Source: Eubacteriales bacterium (GTDB taxonomy: Bacteria > Bacillota > Clostridia > Christensenellales > CAG-138). From it: DNA of 15,529 nucleotides. A program made the translations under genes and the position numbers. The DNA lies in assembly GCA_030695285.1 (NCBI GenBank), contig JAUYTF010000106.1, forward strand, positions 1 through 15,529, given 5' to 3'. Shown in pieces: positions 1 through 7,675 of this stretch (its first letter is position 1; every line of letters begins with the position of its first letter). Below the pieces are notes generated by a model. The model was not told where the DNA came from and ran no database searches. It was given only the letters and a program-made list of their open reading frames with translations.

Positions 1-174
1 TCGCCCCAAAGCCGCATGGCTTTCACGCACAGCAGCAGCCCGCTTGGCAGAAAGCGCATAGGAGAACAGGAACGCTGTCTCTTTTGGGTTCTTTAAACTT
101 GCTAAGAGCGCGTTCTTTACGATGTTTTCTACGCCGTTGGTTAAATATCGGTCCAGATCAAATCCGGCTTGCAT
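1..174 (-). CDS. Probable radical SAM protein, N-terminal 58 residues (partial)
   Basis: The minus strand is open from an ATG at 174 to the window edge (58 codons, no stop), with an AGAGG ribosome binding site about 8 nt upstream. The peptide begins MQAGFDLDRYLTNGVENIV and continues through KNPKETAFLFSYAL to an Arg/Ala-rich helix near AKRAAAVRE. From memory this resembles the helical leader (a 'Y-L-x-x-G-V-E-x-I-V ... L-K-N-P-K-E' pattern) in front of the CxxxCxxC radical SAM domain of a family common in Clostridia. The cysteine motif would lie outside the window, so the assignment rests on the leader only. It is transcribed away from the GtrA operon; a 448-nt gap separates the starts and holds an inverted repeat and a tandem repeat. 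Coding status is fairly secure, the family name much less so. Confidence 0.5.
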   Translation of the reverse strand, partial: MQAGFDLDRYLTNGVENIVKNALLASLKNPKETAFLFSYALSAKRAAAVRESHAALGR

Positions 175-241
175 GGGGTTTCCTCTTTTCCAGTCGTCAT
201 CATATCGCTTACTGATTACAAATCGAACGATGGTTTCACCT

Positions 242-267
242 CGTGTGTATGAAGCGAATCACACACG
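242..267. promoter_or_regulatory. Inverted repeat upstream of the radical SAM-like gene
   Basis: CGTGTGT (242-248) and ACACACG (261-267) form perfect 7-bp arms around a 12-nt spacer, about 70 nt upstream of the ATG at 174. A GATAAT-like -10 on the minus strand lies just beyond (near 276-281), so the dyad would sit in the leader near +1. It could be an operator or a 5'-leader hairpin. The -35 element is not convincing. Confidence 0.4.
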
Positions 268-299
268 TTGGTATATTATCAGATCGACTCTTAAAAAAC

Positions 300-507
300 A
301 ATCAACTATTGCACGAAAAGCGACAAACTGCACGTAAAATTTTCCTGAAAAAATCAACCATTGCGTGTTAAACGGGAAGATACACGAAAAATCTTTCTGA
401 AGCAAACAACCAGTGAGCGATTTTTTGAACAGAATACAAGAAAAAGGGCCGGAGCACACAACCAGCGGTTCAGGTTTCGTTTTTTTTCCGAAAAACGCGA
501 TTTTTGA
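300..507. repeat. Degenerate 52-nt tandem repeat, about 3.5 units
   Basis: The related words AATCAACTATTGC (300), AATCAACCATTGC (352), AAACAACCAGTG (404) and ACACAACCAGCG (456) are spaced exactly 52 nt apart. By hand alignment, units 1 and 2 match at about 36 of 52 positions, units 2 and 3 at about 27 ungapped, and unit 4 mainly over its first 24. This looks like an old, decayed tandem duplication in non-coding DNA. The rest of the 175-622 gap holds the dyad at 242-267 and the candidate promoter at 520-548. Short ORFs across the array have no recognisable product. Confidence 0.5.
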
Positions 508-519
508 ACAACGTGTCTA

Positions 520-548
520 TTGACGCGGAGCAAAGATCGTGTTACCTT
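520..548 (+). promoter_or_regulatory. Candidate promoter of the GtrA-TetR-aminotransferase operon
   Basis: TTGACG (520-525) is followed after 17 nt by TACCTT (543-548). The -35 is good but the -10 matches the TATAAT consensus at only three positions. A weak -10 would fit a regulated promoter, for example one under the TetR protein encoded second in the operon. No clear TetR-type palindrome was found here. Confidence 0.35.
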
Positions 549-622
549 AAAACTGTACTCAAATCCAAATTGCAATACAGAAGCGTGCCCACATTTCAAA
601 ATAGAAGGAGCATCGATTCAAC

Positions 623-1090
623 ATGCAACACGAAAAAAAAGAAGAAAGTTTGCGCGTCGTCAAATATGTGCTATTTTCCATTTCGGCGGGGGTCATTCAG
701 TCACTGGCGTTTGCGCTGCTGCATGAGATACTACACTGGCCATATTGGCCGTGTTATCTCATTGCGCTCGTGCTCAGCGTGCTCTGGAACTTTACCCTCA
801 ACCGTAAGTTCACATTCCAGAGCGCTGCGAACATTCCGCGTGCCATGCTGCTTGTCGCCGGATACTACTGCGTGTTCACCCCGCTTTCCACGATTTGGGG
901 CAACGCGCTGACCAACGCGGGCTGGAACGAGTACCTCGTGCTCTTTGGCACGATGCTGATCAACCTGACCTCCGAATTCCTCTTCTGGCGGTTGGTGGTC
1001 TACCGCGACAGCATCAACACCAACGAGCGCGCAAAGAAGAGGCTTTCGCGCCTACAGGCGGAAGCCGGACAGCAGGAAGAAACGAAATGA
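623..1090 (+). CDS. GtrA-like small membrane protein
   Basis: This 155-residue protein has four hydrophobic segments, at roughly residues 12-36, 41-61, 72-97 and 105-126, and short basic cytoplasmic ends. The segment LWNFTLNRKFTF after helix 2 is the hallmark of the GtrA/DPMS-like family. Characterised members help move polyprenyl-phosphate-linked sugars across the membrane; many Gram-positive members have no known partner. The start has GAAGGAG 12 nt upstream, slightly long spacing, and no better in-frame start exists. Its stop overlaps the start of the TetR gene (ATGA), so the two are probably translationally coupled. No glycosyltransferase partner is nearby, so its link to the downstream sugar-kinase cassette is inferred from operon structure only. 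Confidence 0.85.
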   Translation: MQHEKKEESLRVVKYVLFSISAGVIQSLAFALLHEILHWPYWPCYLIALVLSVLWNFTLNRKFTFQSAANIPRAMLLVAGYYCVFTPLSTIWGNALTNAGWNEYLVLFGTMLINLTSEFLFWRLVVYRDSINTNERAKKRLSRLQAEAGQQEETK

Positions 1091-1662
1091 GCGAACGCAA
1101 ACGAACCAGGACACAGCGCGCGATTCTGCACGCGGCAAAAGTGCTTTATGAAAAGCAGGGCGTGGGCAACGTGCCATTTGACGATATCGCCGAGACGGCG
1201 GGCGTATGCCGCACGACGGTGTTTAACCACTTTGCGGACGCAGCAGAATTACAGCAGGCGATTGCGGTGGCTGAGATTGGCGATCTGATCGAGTTCGGAG
1301 AAGAGTCCCATCTATGCGGGCTTGCGCTCATCCATGCGCTATTAGATAAGCTCATCGACGACACGGCGAACTATCCGCGCGTCATGGCGCGGCTCGCCAA
1401 CGCCACGATCCTCGGCGGCGAAAGCGGCAGGGTGGGGGAGATAGAGCGACTCATCGCGCGGCAGTTTGAGAAGGAGTTTGATGCAGCACTCTCGCAGACA
1501 AAGATTACCGCCGGCCTTCTTGCGCAGATGACGATGGGGTTGTACTACGGACAGGTCAACCACCAGCTTGCATTCGGGTTGCCTTTTGAGGCAGAGCAGA
1601 TGAAGAAGCAGATGCGGGTGATGCTGGCGCTTTTGTTGCGCGGCATGGGCGTTGGCGAATAA
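1087..1662 (+). CDS. TetR/AcrR-family transcriptional regulator
   Basis: This 191-residue protein has an N-terminal TetR DNA-binding domain. Helix 1 runs RTQRAILHAAKVLYEKQG, and the helix-turn-helix at about 31-50 reads FDDIAETAGVCRTTVFNHF, with the usual invariant Thr, Val and Phe positions. The rest is an alpha-helical ligand domain too variable to name a ligand. The reading frame is open further upstream to 895, but the ATG at 1087 overlaps the GtrA stop codon and places the TetR domain at the normal distance from the N-terminus. It lies 44 nt before the aminotransferase, so it probably controls the operon, itself included, in response to a substrate or intermediate. That regulatory role is inferred from position. 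Confidence 0.88.
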   Translation: MSERKRTRTQRAILHAAKVLYEKQGVGNVPFDDIAETAGVCRTTVFNHFADAAELQQAIAVAEIGDLIEFGEESHLCGLALIHALLDKLIDDTANYPRVMARLANATILGGESGRVGEIERLIARQFEKEFDAALSQTKITAGLLAQMTMGLYYGQVNHQLAFGLPFEAEQMKKQMRVMLALLLRGMGVGE

Positions 1663-1706
1663 CGAAAATGCAGGATAATTGTTTGCAGATAGAGAGGAAA
1701 CTGGAT

Positions 1707-3194
1707 ATGGAGCACTGCGGAATCAGCCGTTGGGACGATCCCAACACCATCAACGAACAACTCAAAACACTCACCGATGCCCCGATCTACGAGGTTTCGC
1801 TTGAGTATTATCAGAATGAAGTGATGCGCTATTTTGACGAGAAATGCAAGCGCTCCCGCGCGGTCTACGAGGAAGCCAAGCAGTATATCCCCGGCGGGGT
1901 ACAGCACAATCTCGCGTTCAACAAGCCGTTTCCCATCTGCGTGACCCGCGCAAACGGCGCGTATCTTTTCGACGCGGACGGCAACCGCTACATCGACTTT
2001 TTACAGGCGGGGGGCCCTACCATCCTCGGCAGCAACAATGAGGCGGTACGCAAAGCCGCGATGGGCTTAATCGAAGAATGCGGCCCCGTGACGGGGCTAC
2101 TGCATGAGGCGGAGTTGCTCATTGCAAAGGAGATTCACCGCCACATGCCCGCGGTGGAGATGTTCCGCATGCTCGGCAGCGGCACAGAGGCGGTCATGGC
2201 GGCGTTACGCATCGCGCGCATTGCGACGGGGCACAAGCGCGTCGTCAAGATCGGCGGCGCGTATCACGGCTGGTCGGATCAAATGGTATACGGGCTCAAG
2301 ATTCCCGGCAGCCGCGCGCTGCTGGAGTCGCACGGTATCCCGCGCGCGTGCTATTCGCTCACGGATGAAGTGCGCCCAAACGACCTTGGCATGCTCGAAA
2401 CTATGCTGCGCCTCAACCGCATCAAGGGCGGCACGGCGGCGGTGATCGTCGAACCTGTGGGGCCAGAGAGCGGTACGCGACCCGTGGCGCAAGCGTACAA
2501 CGCGGGTGTTCGCGCGCTCTGCGACAAATACGGCGCGCTGTTGATATTCGACGAGGTGGTGACGGGCTTCCGCGTGGCCTTAGGCGGTGCGCAGGGTTAT
2601 TTCAACATCGTGCCGGATCTGACCATCTTCGGTAAAATTGTCGCGGGTGGATATCCTGCCGCGGGCGGCGTCGGCGGCAAAAAAGAGTATGCCGCGCTCA
2701 TGGCGGCGGGTGTGGCCACCGGTAAACACCGCGCCTATGTCGGCGGAACGCTGGCGGCAAACCCGCTCTCCTCGCTGGCGGGCTACACGGCAATCCGCGA
2801 GATTGAGCGCACCAACGCCTGCGAGATCGCGGGCAGACAGGGCGACAAGCTCGCCGACGGGTTAAAAGCGCTGATCGCGAAACACGACCTGCCGTTTGTG
2901 GCGTATAATCAGGGGTCTATCGTGCATCTGGAGTGCACAGGCGCGATGAGCTTTGACTACTCGAGTATGAGCTTTGTCAAGTCTGCGTTGGGGCTCTTGA
3001 AAAACAAGGCGATGATGACGCGCCGCAAAGAGGCGATGGAGCGCATGGGCGCTGCCTACATGGCAAACGGCATTGTCACCCTCGCGGGAAGCCGCCTCTA
3101 TACGTCGCTGGCGGACACCGACGAAGTGATAGCAAGTGCGTTGAATCGGTTTGAGACGGTGTTTTCGCATGTGATCAACACAGTGGCTCACTGA
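1707..3194 (+). CDS. Class III PLP-dependent aminotransferase, glutamate-1-semialdehyde aminomutase-like
   Basis: This 495-residue enzyme has the fold-type I, class III signature. DEVVTGFR (Asp282) should contact the pyridine nitrogen of PLP, and Lys310 in IFGKIVAGG should form the Schiff base; their 28-residue spacing is the one I recall for glutamate-1-semialdehyde aminomutases. IPGGV near 61 and GSGTEAVMAALRIAR also fit that subgroup. The start at 1707 is preceded by AGAGGAA at 7 nt; an in-frame ATG at 1668 lacks a comparable site. About 50 residues precede the usual domain start, an extension I do not recognise. A true HemL is unlikely because no tetrapyrrole gene is nearby and a sugar kinase and aldolase follow. 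It probably transaminates an amino or keto sugar-like substrate; the substrate is unknown. Confidence 0.85.
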   Translation: MEHCGISRWDDPNTINEQLKTLTDAPIYEVSLEYYQNEVMRYFDEKCKRSRAVYEEAKQYIPGGVQHNLAFNKPFPICVTRANGAYLFDADGNRYIDFLQAGGPTILGSNNEAVRKAAMGLIEECGPVTGLLHEAELLIAKEIHRHMPAVEMFRMLGSGTEAVMAALRIARIATGHKRVVKIGGAYHGWSDQMVYGLKIPGSRALLESHGIPRACYSLTDEVRPNDLGMLETMLRLNRIKGGTAAVIVEPVGPESGTRPVAQAYNAGVRALCDKYGALLIFDEVVTGFRVALGGAQGYFNIVPDLTIFGKIVAGGYPAAGGVGGKKEYAALMAAGVATGKHRAYVGGTLAANPLSSLAGYTAIREIERTNACEIAGRQGDKLADGLKALIAKHDLPFVAYNQGSIVHLECTGAMSFDYSSMSFVKSALGLLKNKAMMTRRKEAMERMGAAYMANGIVTLAGSRLYTSLADTDEVIASALNRFETVFSHVINTVAH

Positions 3195-3219
3195 AACGAG
3201 CGTTTCTCTGACGCATGTT

Positions 3220-3244
3220 TTGCTCGGTGGCAGCACCGGAGCAA
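3220..3244 (+). other. Stem-loop in the aminotransferase-kinase intergenic space
   Basis: TTGCTC-GGTG pairs with CACC-G-GAGCAA, giving 10 bp with one bulged G and a GCAG loop. A smaller hairpin, GAAAC/GTTTC, overlaps the aminotransferase stop codon at 3193-3206. No T-run follows, so this is not an intrinsic terminator. It may be an mRNA processing or stability element that sets the ratio of the two enzymes. Confidence 0.35.
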
Positions 3245-3287
3245 TCTAGCAAGAACGAACGATGGGACAAAGACGGGAGAGAGCCAC

Positions 3288-4829
3288 ATGGAACGCTATA
3301 TCCTTGCCCACGACATCGGCACCAGTTCCGACAAAGCGGTGCTGGTTCGCTTTGACGGATCGATTCGCGCAACGGCGAGCGAGCCGTATCCGACGTATTA
3401 TCCCAACCCCGCGTGGGTGGAGCAGGACCCTGCGGACTACTGGAAAGCCGTCTGCGAGACGAGCAAGCGTGTGCTGGCTGACAACGACATCTCGCCCGAG
3501 AGCATCGCGGCAGTGGTGTTTTCCACACAGGCGCAGGGGGTGATCCCCGTCTCCGAGGATGGAACGGTGCTGTATCCGAACATCACCTGGGTGGACGGGC
3601 GCGCGGAAAAACAGGCGCAGCACATCATGAAAAAGATCGGCGGGCGGCGAATATTTACTCTGCTTGCGGGCACGCCCATCATGGGTAAGGACTGCATCGC
3701 GAAGATTATCTGGCTCAAAGAGGAGCGCCCGGACGTCTATCAAAACGCGCATCGCATCCTCGACGTAAACGGCTACCTCAAGTTTCGCTGCACGGGAAAG
3801 ATGGTGACGGAGCTCTCAGGCGCTTCTGGTTATGGCTTTGACCTCAAGAAAAAAACGTGGCTTTCCGTGCTGCCGCTGGCGGGTATCGATATGAAGAAAC
3901 TCCCGCCGCTCGTCAAGAGCACGGATATGGTCGGCGGATTGACCGTACAGGCCGCGCGGGAAACGGGGCTGCTCGCGGATACGCCCGTGTTCGGCGGTTG
4001 CGACGATGTGCAGGCGGCGGCGTTAGGCGCGGGGCAATCCGCGGACGGGGATGTTCACGTTTACCTCGGTACTTCCGCATGGGTTGCGGCGGCGACGAGG
4101 ACGGGGGATGCGTTCAAGCACGGTGCGGCGGCAATTCAGAGCGCTGACCCCGACATGAACCTCATCGCGGGGATTACGGAGAGCGCGGGCGCGAATATCG
4201 AATGGATTCGCGACCAGTTTTTCCGCCACGAAAAGGAAAAATACGGCGCGGGCGTGTTCAACTACATGGATGAAGTGATCGCCACCGTGCCGCCGGGCAG
4301 CGACGGGCTGATCTGCACGCCATGGATGCTGGGCGAACGCTGTCCCGTTTCGAGCACGACTACACGCGCGACGCTGTTTAACATCTCTATGGTGCACACG
4401 CGCGAGCATCTCATGCGCGCGGTCTACGAAGGCATCGCTTACAACATTCGCTGGATTATTCAGAATTTTTGCCGCGATTACGCCATCGCCTGCGACGACA
4501 TCCGCATCATCGGCGGCGGCGCGCTGGACAAGGGCTGGATGCAGATCCTTTCCGATGTCACGGGGCGCAGCATCAGTGTGGTGGAAAATCCACGCAACGC
4601 TGGCGCGGTCGGCGTGGCGGTTGTCGCGCTCATCGGCCTCGGCGAGCTGCCCTCGTTTGCCGCCGCAAAGAAGTTTGTGCGCGTGAGTGCGGTGTTTTCG
4701 CCCAATGTTGCGAATAAGGCGGTCTATGACACGCTGTTTTCGCAGTATCAGCAGCTCTACCACTCGCTCTCGGGCGTGTATGCCGTGGCGAATAGCAAAC
4801 GCTTTACCGAAGAAAAGGCGCAAGCGTGA
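3288..4829 (+). CDS. FGGY-family carbohydrate kinase (xylulokinase-like)
   Basis: This 513-residue protein is full length for the FGGY family of ATP-dependent sugar kinases. The first phosphate motif is DIGTSSDKAVL (Asp9). The second is in the C-terminal lobe at GGCDDVQAAALGAG, where Asp239 is the likely catalytic base, followed by LGTSAW. The adenosine motif is IRIIGGGALDKGWMQ, followed by NAGAVGVA. The arrangement is closest to xylulokinase-like members, but substrate residues vary too much to name the sugar. It starts 93 nt after the aminotransferase with a GGGAGAG site and lies 24 nt before a FucA-like aldolase. It therefore probably makes the ketose or polyol phosphate that the aldolase cleaves. 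Confidence 0.9.
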   Translation: MERYILAHDIGTSSDKAVLVRFDGSIRATASEPYPTYYPNPAWVEQDPADYWKAVCETSKRVLADNDISPESIAAVVFSTQAQGVIPVSEDGTVLYPNITWVDGRAEKQAQHIMKKIGGRRIFTLLAGTPIMGKDCIAKIIWLKEERPDVYQNAHRILDVNGYLKFRCTGKMVTELSGASGYGFDLKKKTWLSVLPLAGIDMKKLPPLVKSTDMVGGLTVQAARETGLLADTPVFGGCDDVQAAALGAGQSADGDVHVYLGTSAWVAAATRTGDAFKHGAAAIQSADPDMNLIAGITESAGANIEWIRDQFFRHEKEKYGAGVFNYMDEVIATVPPGSDGLICTPWMLGERCPVSSTTTRATLFNISMVHTREHLMRAVYEGIAYNIRWIIQNFCRDYAIACDDIRIIGGGALDKGWMQILSDVTGRSISVVENPRNAGAVGVAVVALIGLGELPSFAAAKKFVRVSAVFSPNVANKAVYDTLFSQYQQLYHSLSGVYAVANSKRFTEEKAQA

Positions 4830-4853
4830 AGTGCGCGAAGGGGACATGATCAA

Positions 4854-6062
4854 ATGACGAAAGCACAAGCCGAGATGGCTTTTCTGGAATTATCGGCGCA
4901 GCTAAAAAACGAAGGCCTTCTGGAAAAAGAGGGCGCGGTGCAGGTGGCCCTGCGCGGAGAGAGCGGGGAAGTGTTCTTTTTTGAGCTCGACGACGCAGGC
5001 ATAGCCATGCAGGAAAGCTGCTTAGGAATCAAGGATGTGCCGCTTTTGCATGCGTTTGCCGTCAAGCCGGAGGCAAAGACGCTGCTGCTCCTTCGCGGCA
5101 CCTATGCGCCAATGATTGCGCAGAGCCTGCGCGCGCTCACGGCAGAGCTCGATGACATGGCGCAGATTGTGGGCCTCACCGCGCGGGTTGCAAACGCGCT
5201 CTCGCCGAAAGAGATCGCGCGTTGCCTCCGTGCGCGCAATAGCTGCTTTGTCAAAGGCGCGGGCATGCTGATTACCGGGCGCTCGGTCAGCGAGGCGGTC
5301 ACTGGCGCGATTCTGCTGGAAAAAGCGGCCATGACGCACATCCTCGCTAAGAAGATCGGCGGGGCGAAGCGCGTGCCGCTGTTTTCCGCTGCGCTGATGC
5401 ACTTCATCTATCAAAAGAAGTATTCCAAGATCAACCTCGGCGCGGAGGCGGAAAAGGTGCAGGCGACGCCTGTGGCGAAAGCCGTTCAGCTTGCGCAGAC
5501 CGCGCAGGAGCGCGATCTGCGCGCGCAGATCGTCGCCTATGGCAGACAATTGCAGGAAGAGGGATTGTTGCAAGGCACCTGGGGCAATCTTGCCGTACGG
5601 CTCGATGAAACCTACATGCTTTGCACACCGAGCGGGCTGGACTACCGCCTGCTCACGCCGGATGATATCGTGAAGGTAACGCTTTTTACCCTCGACTATG
5701 GCGCGCAGCGCAAACCCACGAGCGAAAAACGGCTGCACAGAGACATCTTCACCGCGCGCGCGGATGTCGGCGCGGTGATCCACACGCACGCGAAGATCTG
5801 CGGTGTATTTGCGGCGGCGAGAAAGAGCATCTGCTGCATCGAAGGCGAGATGAAACGCCTTATTGGAGAAGAGATGCGCTGCGCGGGGCACGCGCTGCCC
5901 TCGACCAGGAAGCTCTCTAAGGTTGCGCTGGGCGCGCTGGGCAACCGCAACGGATGCCTGCTGATGAACCACGGGGTGATCTGCTGCGGAACGGATCTGG
6001 AGCGCGCATATCTGGCTTGCAAGGCAGCAGAAGCGGCGGCAGGGCAGCAGCTGGGACTTTAG
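4854..6062 (+). CDS. Class II aldolase/adducin protein with a degenerate N-terminal domain and an intact FucA-like C-terminal domain
   Basis: This 402-residue protein is about twice the length of a single class II aldolase. The C-terminal half (about 222-402) keeps the L-fuculose-1-phosphate aldolase pattern: GTWGN (241-245), TPSG, PTSE with Glu291, His310 and His312 in VIHTHA, and His373 in NHGV. The Glu-His, His-His spacings (19 and 61) equal those of E. coli FucA (73/92/94/155), so the Zn2+ site and phosphate-binding loops appear intact. The N-terminal half (about 1-190) resembles the same fold, ending KGAGMLITGRSVSEAV, but lacks the HTH and NHG histidines (LLLRGTYAP and KGAG instead), so it is probably non-catalytic. 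Expected activity is retro-aldol cleavage of a phosphorylated ketose to dihydroxyacetone phosphate (or a similar product) plus an aldehyde. It ends the operon. Confidence 0.88.
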   Translation: MTKAQAEMAFLELSAQLKNEGLLEKEGAVQVALRGESGEVFFFELDDAGIAMQESCLGIKDVPLLHAFAVKPEAKTLLLLRGTYAPMIAQSLRALTAELDDMAQIVGLTARVANALSPKEIARCLRARNSCFVKGAGMLITGRSVSEAVTGAILLEKAAMTHILAKKIGGAKRVPLFSAALMHFIYQKKYSKINLGAEAEKVQATPVAKAVQLAQTAQERDLRAQIVAYGRQLQEEGLLQGTWGNLAVRLDETYMLCTPSGLDYRLLTPDDIVKVTLFTLDYGAQRKPTSEKRLHRDIFTARADVGAVIHTHAKICGVFAAARKSICCIEGEMKRLIGEEMRCAGHALPSTRKLSKVALGALGNRNGCLLMNHGVICCGTDLERAYLACKAAEAAAGQQLGL

Positions 6063-6127
6063 ACGCATCCGGAAATCAAGTACGTTTGCTTGAACCATTA
6101 TTTTGATCCATCAAAGATAAAATAAAC

Positions 6128-6156
6128 AAACGGCGGAGCATGTGCTTCGCCGTTTT
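6128..6156. terminator. Bidirectional intrinsic terminator between the aldolase and GH9 genes
   Basis: AAACGGCGGAGCA (6128-6140) pairs with TGCTTCGCCGTTT (6143-6155) in a 13-bp stem with one G-T wobble. T-rich tracts follow on both strands, so it should end the aldolase operon and the convergent LacI-GH9 transcript. Confidence 0.85.
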
Positions 6157-6183
6157 GTATTGGTTCGTTGTGGTGATATCGAT

Positions 6184-7605
6184 TTATGCGTCGAGCTTGC
6201 TCATGCGCGCAAGCACGTAGAGCAAAACGCTGTTCCAGTAGATCGCGGTTTCGTTGGTGGAATAGCTTTCCACAGAGTCGATGTAGCGCTCGGAAGCGGG
6301 CTTGCCCGCAAGCAGTGTTTTTGCCGCGAGGTCGTGGAGGCCTTCGTTCGGGCCGCCGACCAGCATGCCGGGCATCGCGCGTCCGGCCGCGGCCGACGGG
6401 CGATGATGCGGCTGCCTAGGTGAAGATTCGGCAGCTCCGGTGATGAAATTAACGCCCAGCGGGTTGTTGCCGAGGATATAGGCGAGGTGCGCGCGCGCGG
6501 CGGAAAGATACCGCTCGTTCTCCTGCGCGTCGTTTGCCAGCAGCAACGTCATCGTATGGTTTAGAAGATACATGTTGCTGCCCCAGAGGAATTCGGTAAT
6601 CGAGATGCCGAGCGGGCTCTTCTCGGTGAGCTCGCAGATGCGCTCCGCGGTGGAGAGCAGGTCTGCGCGGATGCGACCGGCTAAAAAGTCGTCCTCACAG
6701 GCGCGGGGGCCGAAATACAGCACCGCGTTGCCATATCCGCCCATGTCCGCCCAGCCGAAGTCGGAGGAACGCCCGCCCTGATACAGCGCGGCGGCGTCCG
6801 CGAGATAATAGGACTGTCCGGTCGCCTGATACAGCGCGCAGGCGGCAAAATAGCGCTCATCCGCGTCTGATTCGTCGCCGTACTCGCCCGTGATCACGCC
6901 GGAGGGGTTATGGAAGGGCAGCGGCTTGGTGTGCTTTAAAAATTCATAGGCGTTGACCGAGGCGCGCAGGCATTTCTTCGCGAACGTGCGGTCGATCGAC
7001 TCGTAGAGCGGAGCCGCCATCGCCATGACGGCGGAAAAATCGCCCGTGGCGGCGGTGGAGACGGGGAAGATGTACAGTTCCGCAGTTTCGTCTTGCGGGT
7101 TTGCCGTGATATCGGGGAAATACGCGCAGGTCACCTTGTGGTAGACGCCGCCATCGTCCCGCTGCATCTTTATTAGCCATTCGAGTTCAAAGCGCACTTC
7201 GTCCAGCACGTCCGCGACGCCGTTGCCGCTCTCGAGAATGTCCCAGTCGTCGCCGAACGCTTCCGGCGCGGCCCGAAACGCCAGAAGCAGATCGGCGACG
7301 GCTTTACAGGCTGGCACCACATACCGTCCGTAATCGCCTGCGTCGTGCCAGCCGCCGGATACGTGGAGGAATATATCCGAACCGAAAACACGAGCGGGCG
7401 CGGTATGGCATGCCGGATGCGAAAACGCGCCAGCAAATGCGGCATCGAGCGTAGCGCCGCAGCGCTGCAAATAAAACATGCGTCCAACTGGTTTGATAAG
7501 CGATTGCGTCATGAGCCCTCTCTGTGGGTCGCTGTAAAATCGGGTTTTGCTTGTGTGCATGCCGAAGCAAACGGGCGAAATCTCCTGATTCGTAACACTT
7601 TCCAT
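6184..7605 (-). CDS. Glycoside hydrolase family 9, probably cytoplasmic beta-glucanase or cellodextrinase
   Basis: This 473-residue protein carries the GH9 (alpha/alpha)6-barrel signatures. SGGWHDAGDYGRYV holds Asp88 and Asp91, the pair that activates water. NPLGVNFITG precedes a His-rich SPRQPHHRPS segment. Near the C-terminus DSVESYSTNETAI carries Asp443 and Glu452, the likely acid. There is no signal peptide, Ig-like CelD_N domain, carbohydrate-binding module or dockerin, so it should act inside the cell, presumably on imported beta-glucan oligosaccharides. An in-frame TTG at 7620 lies on the GGAGG ribosome binding site, so the ATG at 7605 (8-nt spacing) is preferred. It follows the LacI gene by 70 nt on the same strand and is probably co-transcribed and controlled by that regulator. 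Confidence 0.9.
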   Translation of the reverse strand: MESVTNQEISPVCFGMHTSKTRFYSDPQRGLMTQSLIKPVGRMFYLQRCGATLDAAFAGAFSHPACHTAPARVFGSDIFLHVSGGWHDAGDYGRYVVPACKAVADLLLAFRAAPEAFGDDWDILESGNGVADVLDEVRFELEWLIKMQRDDGGVYHKVTCAYFPDITANPQDETAELYIFPVSTAATGDFSAVMAMAAPLYESIDRTFAKKCLRASVNAYEFLKHTKPLPFHNPSGVITGEYGDESDADERYFAACALYQATGQSYYLADAAALYQGGRSSDFGWADMGGYGNAVLYFGPRACEDDFLAGRIRADLLSTAERICELTEKSPLGISITEFLWGSNMYLLNHTMTLLLANDAQENERYLSAARAHLAYILGNNPLGVNFITGAAESSPRQPHHRPSAAAGRAMPGMLVGGPNEGLHDLAAKTLLAGKPASERYIDSVESYSTNETAIYWNSVLLYVLARMSKLDA

Positions 7606-7675
7606 GGGATGCGCCTCCAAACGCGATGGCCGAGAGATACAAATCCAGCGGCCGGATTCGTGTTGTTCTGGTGGT

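Noticed and set aside
478..497. CGTTTTT/AAAAACG hairpin as a terminator
   Set aside because: All A-T except two pairs and no gene ends before it on the plus strand.
1707..3194. True HemL (tetrapyrrole synthesis)
   Set aside because: Longer than HemL by an N-terminal extension, no hem genes nearby, and linked instead to sugar kinase and aldolase genes.
5022..6098. A 358-codon open frame on the minus strand opposite the aldolase gene (and a 281-codon one at 4023-4868)
   Set aside because: They mirror GC-rich coding sequence, lack ribosome binding sites and show no domain, whereas the plus-strand genes carry clear catalytic motifs.
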